DNA from: an uncultured bacterium
GTDB taxonomy: Bacteria; Patescibacteriota; Microgenomatia; UBA1400; PJMF01
DNA: 13,289 nucleotides
Assembly: GCA_903891335.1 (NCBI GenBank)
Contig: CAITDX010000060.1
Coordinates: 1-13,289, forward strand
Direction: 5' to 3'
Shown: positions 1 through 5,152 of the stretch, one piece after another
Layout of the letters: each line of letters begins with the position of its first letter
Numbering within the stretch: position 1 is the first letter of the stretch
Notes under the pieces: generated by a model
What the model was told of the DNA's origin: nothing
Databases searched by the model: none
What the model saw: only the letters and a program-made list of their open reading frames with translations
Program-made: the position numbers and the translations under genes

Positions 1-523
1 ACAACAATAAATTTTTGCGACTAGGAGAAGTTAAGTAAGTTATTAAAGATAATATCACCCATGGCAAAAAGGCAAAAAAAGCAGTGAAAGGCTCAAAAGT
101 CACGTAAAAATTTTGCACCGTGGCCAAATTAAGCAGATAAAATAAACTTACTAACAAACTCACTAGCTTACTTCGAACCAAATGCTTACCAAGAAAGTAA
201 AAACCAAGAGATCCTAAAAATAAGCTCAAGAAAACCGTCAAATACCTCAAAAGTGAAGTAGAAAAAAACACTGATAAAGGTAACAAAAACAACTGACGAA
301 GTAAGTCAGCCCCATGGCCCATGCCGCCCAACAAACCCAAACCTTGGTATTCTTGCCAAGATACGTTGATCGACCTTTGCAGGTTGGCGGCTAAGTTTAA
401 CTCAACTTGTAAATTGTCCCAGCCACTCAAATAAGCACCAGACTGAAAATTAGCTAGCGCCAAAAACAAAACTACTACAAAAATAAAAAGAGGAGCTAGC
501 AGTTGATCAAAAAACATTCGCAT
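1..523 (-). CDS. N-terminal fragment of a large multi-pass membrane protein (truncated by window edge)
   Basis: The minus strand is open from an ATG at 523 to base 1 (174 codons, no stop), so only the N-terminus is present. An in-frame ATG at 517 is an alternative start; no good Shine-Dalgarno is seen, and the start lies 3 nt after the stop of the upstream glycosyltransferase, suggesting translational coupling. Residues 8-25 form a membrane segment. A polar, probably extracytoplasmic stretch follows (about 30-75) with the motifs SGWDN and WQEYQGLGLLGG, then three or more hydrophobic helices at about 78-112, 118-136 and 144-165. This pattern (one helix, a GWDN-containing loop, then many helices) resembles large GT-C or YfhO-like membrane proteins of CPR bacteria. 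I recognise the type, not a named family. With two glycosyltransferases upstream, a role in surface glycan assembly is likely but inferred. Confidence 0.75.
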   Translation of the reverse strand, partial: MRMFFDQLLAPLFIFVVVLFLALANFQSGAYLSGWDNLQVELNLAANLQRSINVSWQEYQGLGLLGGMGHGADLLRQLFLLPLSVFFSTSLLRYLTVFLSLFLGSLGFYFLGKHLVRSKLVSLLVSLFYLLNLATVQNFYVTFEPFTAFFAFLPWVILSLITYLTSPSRKNLLL

Positions 524-526
524 ACA

Positions 527-1717
527 TCAGGCAGTGATCAAATCAAGATACGCTTTGCCAATACTACTTATTTTACGCTCTGCTTGCATCTTTTTGGCGA
601 ACAAAGCAAATTTTGTCTGTAAATCACCGCTGTTCAAGGCTTCCAAAGCCCTACCCAAATCCTCAGCGCTTGCAGCAAAAACCAAATCCTCCGGCTTCAG
701 CTGGGCTCGATCTAGAGCAGTTGCGATGTCTGTGCTCAACAAATAGGCTTCCAGCGGCTTAGATAACAGAACTGGCTTGCCGTAGCTCCAAGACAAGGCT
801 AGTGGACCCGAGGAGGAAAACATCGTTTTGTAAGGCAAAATCACCACGTCAACCGCTGTAAAATAACTACTTATGGCAGATTCATCGACAAAACCAGTCA
901 CAGTAATGTTTTTCTGTCGCGCCAAATCTTGTACTTGCTTGACGTAACGCACAATTTTTGGCTGATTGATGTGATTGGGGTTGATTCCCCCGGCGATCAA
1001 TAGTTCATAAGGCAAATCAGCGGTCCACTGTTCTAGTAATTCTTTAATTCCTTTGTAGGGAGAGAGATAGCCAAAAACCATGGCATATTTTTTGTTTGGA
1101 TCTAAGCCGAGCTGTCTTTTGGCCGCTGCCTGAGTAGAAAGCGGCGGCATTTCTGGAATGAGGTGAGGGATAACCACTGCTTTGTTTGCAAAATTTACTG
1201 CCAGACACTGTTCGAAAACAATAACTTTATGCACCACTAGGCACAAATACCAATACCACAGTCGCAATAAGGCATTTTGCAAAAAGGATCGAATCCAGCC
1301 ACTGCTCACCTGACTTAAATCAAGCGGGGCTTGATGCAAGATCAGAAAAACTTGCTTGCCAAAAATTTTAAGCAAAAATAGCTGCAACATAACCAACAAG
1401 TTCGCCAACAAACCACCAAACATGTTGATTTCAAAGGCAATTAGAATTTTGCTTGACTTAGTCTGCAACAAGCTTGCAAAAGCTCTCCAGAGACTAAGCA
1501 AGTCGTTTCTGCGCCACATCCTGCGCACAGCAATCTGATTTTCAACATAAGTGGCTGGCTGATCGAGAACTTCTGCGAGAACTTGCAGCCTGATGTCGCT
1601 TTGCTTGGAAATTTCTGTCAGCAATAACTTAGTATAGGAAGCCACACCTACTGTTTCAGCAGCGTGAGTCGCGCCTTTTCTTGGATAACTAGAAACAACG
1701 ATTAAACTTTGAGCCAT
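527..1717 (-). CDS. GT4-type (GT-B fold) glycosyltransferase
   Basis: Full-length 396-aa protein that probably transfers a sugar from a nucleotide-sugar donor to a cell-surface glycan or lipid acceptor at the inner membrane face. The N-terminal half begins with a beta strand (LIVVSSYP, 4-12), then GVASYTKLL (24-33), and has a hydrophobic stretch at 103-129 that could sit in the membrane. The C-terminal half shows GT4 hallmarks: FGYLSPYKGIKELL (215-228), LLIAGG (239-244), VTGFV (273-277), DVVILPYK (290-297) and a donor-binding segment SSSGPLALSWSYGKPVL (301-317), where the usual E-x7-E pair is not intact. The start ATG has an AAGG-type Shine-Dalgarno about 8 nt upstream and overlaps the end of the GT2 gene by 16 nt, so the two are co-transcribed. 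Donor and acceptor cannot be read from sequence. Confidence 0.9.
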   Translation of the reverse strand: MAQSLIVVSSYPRKGATHAAETVGVASYTKLLLTEISKQSDIRLQVLAEVLDQPATYVENQIAVRRMWRRNDLLSLWRAFASLLQTKSSKILIAFEINMFGGLLANLLVMLQLFLLKIFGKQVFLILHQAPLDLSQVSSGWIRSFLQNALLRLWYWYLCLVVHKVIVFEQCLAVNFANKAVVIPHLIPEMPPLSTQAAAKRQLGLDPNKKYAMVFGYLSPYKGIKELLEQWTADLPYELLIAGGINPNHINQPKIVRYVKQVQDLARQKNITVTGFVDESAISSYFTAVDVVILPYKTMFSSSGPLALSWSYGKPVLLSKPLEAYLLSTDIATALDRAQLKPEDLVFAASAEDLGRALEALNSGDLQTKFALFAKKMQAERKISSIGKAYLDLITA

Positions 1718-2493
1718 GAAAATAACCTTGTTTTTAGGGTATCACGGTCAGAGGCGAGAGTATAGCTGCCTCGCCAGTCATAGAGACGAATCGCCAATAG
1801 ATCAAACAGCGACTTAACCACATCTCTTAGCAGATTGACTTTGCTGCGCTCATCATTGGACCAGGATACCGGGACCTCTGTCATGGTGAATTGATATTTT
1901 TTCGCCAAATACAAAATTTCGGCATCATATCCCCAGCGATTTATCTTCATCATCGGCGCGATGGTCTGATACGCTTTGCGTTCAAAAAGCTTAAAACCAC
2001 AAGTAAAATCGCTGATTTTGATTCCCAAAAGTAATTGGGTTAAATAAGTAAAGCCTTTACCCAGAACTTGGCGGTGTAGTGGCTGTGCCAGTAAAACGGT
2101 CGATCTGCCATTCTTCCTGGTGCCAACCACCACTTGACTAGAAACCACCTTGCGAGCAAAAAACTTTTGCAATTCACTGAAAGGAGTCGACATGTCTACA
2201 TCAGTTAGCAGCAACAAATCACCAGTGGCGACTTGCATACCAACCTTGACCGCATAACCCTTACCGCGATTAATTTGATAACTGAGCAATTTGACTGGCG
2301 CATGCAATTTGCTGCGCAAAAGTGGAATTTGTTTTTTGATTAGGCGAGCTGTCTGATCGGTGCTGCCATCATCGACAAAAAGCACTTCTTGGAGCTTAAA
2401 ACGCTTGGGCCACGCTTGCGTCAGAGCCTGGAAAATAATTTCCAACCGCTCTGCTTCATTAAAAACTGGTATTAGCACACTTATTTTTTGCAT
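1702..2493 (-). CDS. GT2 glycosyltransferase, polyprenyl/dolichyl-phosphate glucosyl- or mannosyltransferase-like
   Basis: 263-aa GT-A enzyme that likely charges a polyprenyl phosphate with a hexose from a nucleotide sugar, supplying donors for extracytoplasmic glycosylation. Motifs counted from the ATG at 2493: VLIPVFNE (6-13), FVDDGSTD (39-46), NRGKG (75-79), the metal-binding DVD (98-100) followed by MSTP, DFTCGFKLF (162-170) and RWGYDAEI (186-193). The last two are typical of the ALG5/DPM1-like branch. There is no C-terminal membrane helix, so it is the short soluble form. A TTG 21 nt further upstream (2514) is also in frame, but the ATG begins exactly at the first conserved strand and is preferred. 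The start codon lies 3 nt from a 43-nt palindrome. Downstream partners are the GT4 enzyme and the membrane protein at the left edge. Confidence 0.88.
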   Translation of the reverse strand: MQKISVLIPVFNEAERLEIIFQALTQAWPKRFKLQEVLFVDDGSTDQTARLIKKQIPLLRSKLHAPVKLLSYQINRGKGYAVKVGMQVATGDLLLLTDVDMSTPFSELQKFFARKVVSSQVVVGTRKNGRSTVLLAQPLHRQVLGKGFTYLTQLLLGIKISDFTCGFKLFERKAYQTIAPMMKINRWGYDAEILYLAKKYQFTMTEVPVSWSNDERSKVNLLRDVVKSLFDLLAIRLYDWRGSYTLASDRDTLKTRLFSWLKV

Positions 2494-2496
2494 AAC

Positions 2497-2539
2497 GCTT
2501 ACTGAAGATACCAATTATTAATTGATATGCTCAGTAAGC
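2497..2539. repeat. 43-nt imperfect palindrome upstream of the GT2 gene
   Basis: Arms at 2497-2517 and 2519-2539 are 21 nt each and match at 18 of 21 positions. The outer 9 bp (GCTTACTGA / TCAGTAAGC) and inner AATTA/TAATT are perfect, and the axis is the single T at 2518. No T-tract follows on either strand, so it is not a classic intrinsic terminator. It sits directly in front of the GT2 start codon on the minus strand, where it could be an operator, a start-site-sequestering hairpin, or the border of an inserted segment. Confidence 0.75.
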
Positions 2540-2738
2540 GAGGCGTGAACCTATGCCAATCACCGTTTCACGGGTGACAGACAAAAGGGGAATGAAGCCC
2601 CTACGCTTAGTTGTATGTGCACTTTCACCAATATGGCCCGTAGGAGGTTTGCTCCTGGCTTGCTCGTCAGCACTCTCTTGCGAGAGCCGGCTCGAGCAAA
2701 GGGGGGCTAATTGGTGTTAGTGTTGTTTTGCGGCGAGG
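2540..2738. other. Hairpin-rich, GC-richer spacer without a gene
   Basis: No credible ORF. The spacer carries several short hairpins: CACC/GGTG around 2562-2576, AGGGG/CCCCT at 2586-2602, AGGAG/CTCCT around 2643-2656, and GCTCG/CGAGC (about 2662-2697) enclosing CTCT/AGAG. Composition resembles the adjacent lipoprotein gene rather than the glycosyltransferase genes. It forms the 3' flank of the lipoprotein transcript. Confidence 0.5.
2582..2602 (-). terminator. Possible weak intrinsic terminator for the lipoprotein transcript
   Basis: Reading the minus strand, a 5-bp AGGGG/CCCCT stem with a 7-nt loop runs into TTTTGT (the stem's last T plus TTTGT). The stem is short and the U-tract is interrupted, so the call is tentative, but it is the only hairpin followed by Ts between the lipoprotein gene and the GT2 gene. 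Confidence 0.3.
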
Positions 2739-2750
2739 TTACTCGCCGCA
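2729..2750 (-). repeat. 9-bp GC-rich hairpin with the lipoprotein stop codon in its loop
   Basis: The perfect 9-bp stem 2729-2737 / 2742-2750 encloses a 4-nt loop (2738-2741) that contains the TAA stop of the lipoprotein ORF (2739-2741, minus strand). Bases after the stem on the minus strand are AACAAC-like, not a T-tract, so it is not a canonical terminator. It could protect the mRNA 3' end or affect termination of translation. Confidence 0.7.
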
Positions 2751-3434
2751 GGTGAAATTCCCAGCGAAAACCGGGAAACTATTCACCTCTTTTGCCCCAA
2801 ACGCCTGCTCTTTTGCGAGCAACAGGCATGGGACATGGACTGCGTCATCGCTATTGTAGCCGCTCAACTTACGAGCGGTAACAGCGGTGACATTATCGAG
2901 GGTCAGCCCACCCTCGCCGTAAAAGATGTAGACCACGAACTTCTCCGCAGCTTCTTTCACGGTAACCGTCAGCTCCCATCCTTCAGGAGCTTTGACCACA
3001 AACCCCGTTTGAAGGGGGTTGCGGGCCACCCATGCGCAGGGCTCTTCTTCGAGCCGTTGCACATCGAGACCCAAAATTTCCTGAGCCTCGGCTGTAGTAA
3101 TGCAGCTGAGGGCGGCAGCGGTCACGCCAGCCTGCGCGGTTTCAGTCCCCAACGGGGTCGGGGTGAAGGTCGGCGCGGGCGTTGAGCTAGGCACGACTGT
3201 TTCAGTCGGTGCCAGAGTCACGGTGGGCGTAACAGCCTGCGTTCCCCAACTCCCTTGCGGGGTGGGGGTGACGGTGGGCGCCATGGCGGTTTGCACCGCC
3301 TTGTCGACCGCATTTGCGATGAGGGCAACTTGCTCCTCTTCGCTCAGGGTCGGCGCTGGGGTGCTCGGCAGACAAGCTGCCAGCACCATGCTCGCCATCA
3401 CGGCGAGCGCGAGCAAAATCTGAAGCTTTTTCAT
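2739..3434 (-). CDS. Secreted lipoprotein with Thr/Pro-rich linker and Cys-containing C-terminal domain
   Basis: 231-aa predicted lipoprotein of unknown function. The ATG at 3434 is chosen because AAGGAG lies about 5 nt upstream and the protein then begins with a classic lipoprotein signal: MKK, a hydrophobic core, and lipobox VLAAC with Cys21 as the lipidated residue. An in-frame extension to 3479 runs into the leader hairpins and is rejected. Residues 30-50 look helical and charged; 52-100 are a Thr/Pro/Val-rich linker of repeated TPTP-like units; 109-231 form a compact domain with Cys111, 133, 203 and 229, which could make two disulfides. I do not recognise this domain. By eye the gene is much richer in G+C than its neighbours, pointing to recent transfer or atypical selection. 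Its leader is unusually long and structured. Confidence 0.85.
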   Translation of the reverse strand: MKKLQILLALAVMASMVLAACLPSTPAPTLSEEEQVALIANAVDKAVQTAMAPTVTPTPQGSWGTQAVTPTVTLAPTETVVPSSTPAPTFTPTPLGTETAQAGVTAAALSCITTAEAQEILGLDVQRLEEEPCAWVARNPLQTGFVVKAPEGWELTVTVKEAAEKFVVYIFYGEGGLTLDNVTAVTARKLSGYNSDDAVHVPCLLLAKEQAFGAKEVNSFPVFAGNFTCGE

Positions 3435-3910
3435 GGTTTCTCCTTCCTGGGCTGAACTACCCAGGACATTGCCAACCAATGATCGCTCATTAGCAATGTC
3501 CTAGGCGATTCGCCACAAGTTGAAGAAAGATGAGTTTTCACCCAACAAATACAACTATTTTGTGGAATATTTGATAAATCAAATATTGATCTCTTAGCTT
3601 GCGCTAAGTGATCTTCACGCCTTGTTAAGGTGCGCTCTCTCTAGATTTTGACCGAAAGCATGAGAGCAATTCTCAGTTTCAATCCCTCCTTCGAGAGTTC
3701 CTTTGTTCTGCTTTTTGCAAAGCAGAGAGGAGGTTTCTGGCTTGATTCTTCAAAGCTGAAGAGTGGCCATTTGGAATGGAGGCCGTTTGAGTCAGAAACC
3801 TTTTCTCTACTTTGTTGTCTTGTGTGTGTCGGGAAGCCTGGCTGTGAGCTCGAGCAATACTGATGTGCTCTTGCGTGTGGTTTGTTATCAGCCATTCCTT
3901 CCGACAACTA
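3435..3910 (-). ncRNA. Long, highly structured leader RNA (or separate ncRNA) upstream of the lipoprotein gene
   Basis: No convincing protein gene occupies this stretch. A transcript starting near 3910 would fold into many local helices: 3828-3836/3898-3905 (one bulge) enclosing 3840-3844/3889-3893 and 3852-3856/3866-3870; 3732-3739/3793-3800 (perfect 8 bp) closing a junction with hairpins 3746-3751/3758-3763 and 3765-3770/3776-3784; 3707-3714/3719-3726 (perfect 8 bp); 3661-3665/3671-3675; 3588-3598/3603-3613 (10 of 11 bp); 3566-3575/3578-3587 (perfect 10 bp, 2-nt spacer); and 3463-3472/3493-3502 (perfect 10 bp). It does not show the conserved cores of RNase P RNA, SRP RNA or tmRNA. It may be a cis-acting riboregulator or an independent ncRNA; no internal terminator with a U-tract separates it from the lipoprotein gene. 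Confidence 0.45.
3463..3502 (-). repeat. Perfect 10-bp hairpin just upstream of the lipoprotein ribosome-binding site
   Basis: Arms AGGACATTGC (3463-3472) and GCAATGTCCT (3493-3502) are perfectly complementary. The 20-nt loop can itself pair through AATGA/TCATT. The stem ends about 20 nt before the AAGGAG site, so it is well placed to influence translation initiation. Confidence 0.65.
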
Positions 3911-3916
3911 GAACAA

Positions 3917-3945
3917 AGTATATCACTATAAGTCATATTTGTCAA
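3917..3945 (-). promoter_or_regulatory. Near-consensus sigma-70 promoter for the structured leader and lipoprotein
   Basis: On the minus strand: TTGACA (3940-3945), a 17-nt spacer, then TATACT (3917-3922), which is one mismatch from TATAAT. Transcription should begin near 3910 and run toward the lipoprotein gene. The sequence TTGACAAATAT is identical to that in the promoter at 5089-5117. Confidence 0.75.
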
Positions 3946-4059
3946 GATTATGGGACGCTACTTGAGAGATATTCTTGGAAAAGGCTTGACTGTGGAGAGG
4001 GCAACTAGAGCGACAGCTACACTTCTTGCAACCTGACACTGAGACAATGAGCGAGTGTT

Positions 4060-4133
4060 GGGCCCGATGCCGGTGCATGGCTAGGTCTTGAGAAATCTGG
4101 CTGGAGAGTTCAACTCTCTTCGGGTCCACACCA
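4060..4133 (+). ncRNA. tRNA-like / tmRNA-TLD-like element (possibly a degenerate tRNA)
   Basis: Acceptor-like strands GGGCCCG (4060-4066) and CGGGTCC (4121-4127) pair over 7 bp with one G-U. A perfect T-arm precedes the 3' strand: GAGAG (4104-4108), loop TTCAACT (4109-4115), CTCTT (4116-4120), fitting the GTTCRANYC box. A73 is present, but CCA is displaced by two bases (CACCA, 4129-4133). A canonical D-stem is absent (12-nt region 4067-4078). In place of a normal anticodon arm there is an 8-bp stem with G-U pairs (4079-4086/4095-4102) and an 8-nt loop CTTGAGAA. A missing D-stem plus a long second stem recall the tRNA-like domain of tmRNA, but no tag-coding region is seen. It could be a decayed tRNA, a mimic, or a truncated tmRNA-like RNA. 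No clear plus-strand promoter was found. Confidence 0.45.
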
Positions 4134-4180
4134 TATATAAATTACATCACTGTTTTCAACACCCTTTTTCAAAATTGGAA

Positions 4181-4209
4181 TTGAAAAAATAGGTAAAATT
4201 TGCTATAAA
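4181..4209 (+). promoter_or_regulatory. Sigma-70-type promoter for a short plus-strand RNA
   Basis: TTGAAA (4181-4186), 17-nt spacer, TATAAA (4204-4209): each box is one mismatch from consensus. The expected start is about 4216. The A/T-rich surroundings lower specificity, but a strong terminator follows 40-67 nt downstream on the same strand. Confidence 0.6.
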
Positions 4210-4215
4210 TTAGTC

Positions 4216-4283
4216 ATTCTCAAGACCTAGTTATAGTACTGGTCAGTCAGTCATCAAACCACTCCCAATCGAGTGGTTTTTTG
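4216..4283 (+). ncRNA. Candidate small RNA, about 67 nt, ending in an intrinsic terminator
   Basis: A promoter at 4181-4209 and a terminator at 4256-4282 delimit a transcript with no ORF. Its first 14 nt (4217-4230, TTCTCAAGACCTAG) are perfectly complementary to 4081-4094, which covers the loop and most of one stem strand of the tRNA-like element 120 nt upstream. The middle segment has a GTCA repeat (TCAGTCAGTCA) and looks unstructured. This layout suits a small regulatory RNA acting on the tRNA-like RNA, or the distal pairing partner of one larger RNA. The call rests on sequence signals only. Confidence 0.45.
4256..4282 (+). terminator. Strong intrinsic terminator on the plus strand
   Basis: Perfect 9-bp stem AAACCACTC / GAGTGGTTT (4256-4264/4271-4279), 6-nt loop, and six Ts (4277-4282) followed by GTTT. 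On the minus strand no U-tract follows, so it acts on plus-strand transcripts. No plus-strand protein gene precedes it, which implies a plus-strand RNA upstream. Confidence 0.85.
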
Positions 4284-4320
4284 TTTGGCTACCTACATTC
4301 CCATCCAAAAAATTACCTAC

Positions 4321-4350
4321 AAAAAATCCCCACTCCTTACGAAGTGGGGA
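4321..4350 (-). terminator. Intrinsic terminator of the sortase-substrate gene
   Basis: On the minus strand, an 8-bp stem TCCCCACT/AGTGGGGA (4343-4350 and 4327-4334) with an 8-nt loop is followed by six Ts (4326-4321). It lies about 40 nt after the stop codon at 4388. Confidence 0.88.
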
Positions 4351-4387
4351 TGAAATAACAATTTAAAATCTATAAAGCGTCAACGCT

Positions 4388-5080
4388 TTACTTACGTATC
4401 ACTGCCTTGGCCTTGGCAAAAGCCAAAGTGCTCAGGGCTACAAAACCCAAAGCCTGATAGGTCAAAACACTTTGCAAATCAAAACCAGTTTCTGGAGTTT
4501 TACCAGTCACGATTTTGCCGGTTTCGTTTTTGACACAAAACTCAGCGTAATCACTATCACTCAAGCTGTCTTCATGAGAATAAACATGAGCGGCGTTGGT
4601 GATACAAGTCGTACCAGCGGGTAGTCCATCGGCTTTTTTGAAGCGAGCGACGAAATATACGGTCACTTCTTCATCGGGATCAAGACTTCCAAAATCAAAT
4701 TTGACTTTGTGATCTGTCACCTCGGCGCGATAATCACCCTTGTCACTACTGACATAGACCATATAGTCATCAAGACGATCGAAATCATCGTTAATGCGCA
4801 CCCCATCGACTTTGACGTCAGAAGTGTTTTTGACCCGCAGGCTAAACTTCACTTCTTGTTCAGGAGCGAAGACATAATCTTTAGCGGCAATATTGTCCCA
4901 GTATTCATTCTTATTGGGATTGAGAACTTTTTTGTCCAAACTCAATTCGCCTGTTTCACAGACTTCACCACCACCATAGACGGTGTGGCATTCCTTGGCA
5001 TTAGCAACGTTCACGAAGAACAAGGCAAAGCCAGTAATAATGAGCAAATAGGACAGAATTTTCTGCAGATTTGTTTTCAT
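4388..5080 (-). CDS. Secreted sortase substrate with TPETG sorting signal
   Basis: 230-aa exported surface protein. Residues 1-28 are a signal peptide (MKTNLQK, hydrophobic core, cleavage likely after ANA). Residues 45-185 form a beta-rich region resembling DUF11/isopeptide-type surface repeats (KVKFDFGSLDPDEEVTVYF). The C-terminus is a complete cell-wall sorting signal: TPETG at 195-199, a hydrophobic segment at about 203-222, and a basic tail ending KAKAVIRK. The motif is an LPXTG variant with T in place of L. Cys31, 41, 159 and 182 could form disulfides. The sortase encoded 72 nt upstream in the same orientation is its obvious processing enzyme, attaching it to the envelope. The gene has its own consensus promoter only 8 nt before the ATG and no Shine-Dalgarno, so the mRNA is probably leaderless. 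Its binding role is unknown. Confidence 0.88.
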   Translation of the reverse strand: MKTNLQKILSYLLIITGFALFFVNVANAKECHTVYGGGEVCETGELSLDKKVLNPNKNEYWDNIAAKDYVFAPEQEVKFSLRVKNTSDVKVDGVRINDDFDRLDDYMVYVSSDKGDYRAEVTDHKVKFDFGSLDPDEEVTVYFVARFKKADGLPAGTTCITNAAHVYSHEDSLSDSDYAEFCVKNETGKIVTGKTPETGFDLQSVLTYQALGFVALSTLAFAKAKAVIRK

Positions 5081-5088
5081 GAGTGCTT

Positions 5089-5117
5089 ATTATATAGTAA
5101 TAATTGATATTTGTCAA
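5089..5117 (-). promoter_or_regulatory. Perfect-consensus promoter, leaderless, for the sortase substrate
   Basis: Minus strand: TTGACA (5112-5117), 17-nt spacer, TATAAT (5089-5094). Only 8 nt separate the -10 box from the ATG at 5080, so transcription should start at or within about 2 nt of the start codon. The -35 region also forms a small inverted repeat, ATTGA/TCAAT. Confidence 0.85.
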
Positions 5118-5152
5118 TATTATAGGATCTATTCAACAACTGAGGAGAAAAT

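Noticed and set aside
2835..3455. Plus-strand ORFs opposite the lipoprotein gene
   Set aside because: Low-complexity mirror frames of a GC-rich Thr/Pro coding region. The minus-strand frame has the ribosome-binding site, signal peptide and lipobox.
3434..3479. Upstream in-frame extension of the lipoprotein (15 codons)
   Set aside because: It would put residues before the signal peptide and would use the loop and one arm of the leader hairpin as coding sequence. AAGGAG clearly marks the ATG at 3434.
3679..3695. GGATTGAAAC on the minus strand, similar to the end of some CRISPR repeats
   Set aside because: A single occurrence with no repeated unit or spacers nearby and no cas genes.
3890..3910. 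CGGAAGGAATGGC on the minus strand, faintly like the SRP RNA apical loop
   Set aside because: The flanking asymmetric loop and the AGCAGC partner of SRP domain IV are absent, and the stem around GGAA does not form.
3641..3945. Overlapping minus-strand ORFs of about 88 codons in the leader region
   Set aside because: Two overlapping frames of similar length, Ser/Gln/His-rich low-quality composition, starts too close to or upstream of the predicted transcription start, and many RNA helices across the same bases. A structured RNA explains the region better.
3926..4129. Minus-strand ORF beginning MDPKRVELSS
   Set aside because: This kind of peptide arises from translating the antisense of a tRNA T-arm (the GTTGAAC segment gives VEL), so it is a shadow of the tRNA-like element.
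4060..4133. Straight call of a tRNA-Leu(GAG) gene
   Set aside because: A 7-nt anticodon loop placing GAG gives a stem with three mismatches, there is no long variable arm as expected for Leu, no D-stem, and CCA is displaced by two bases.
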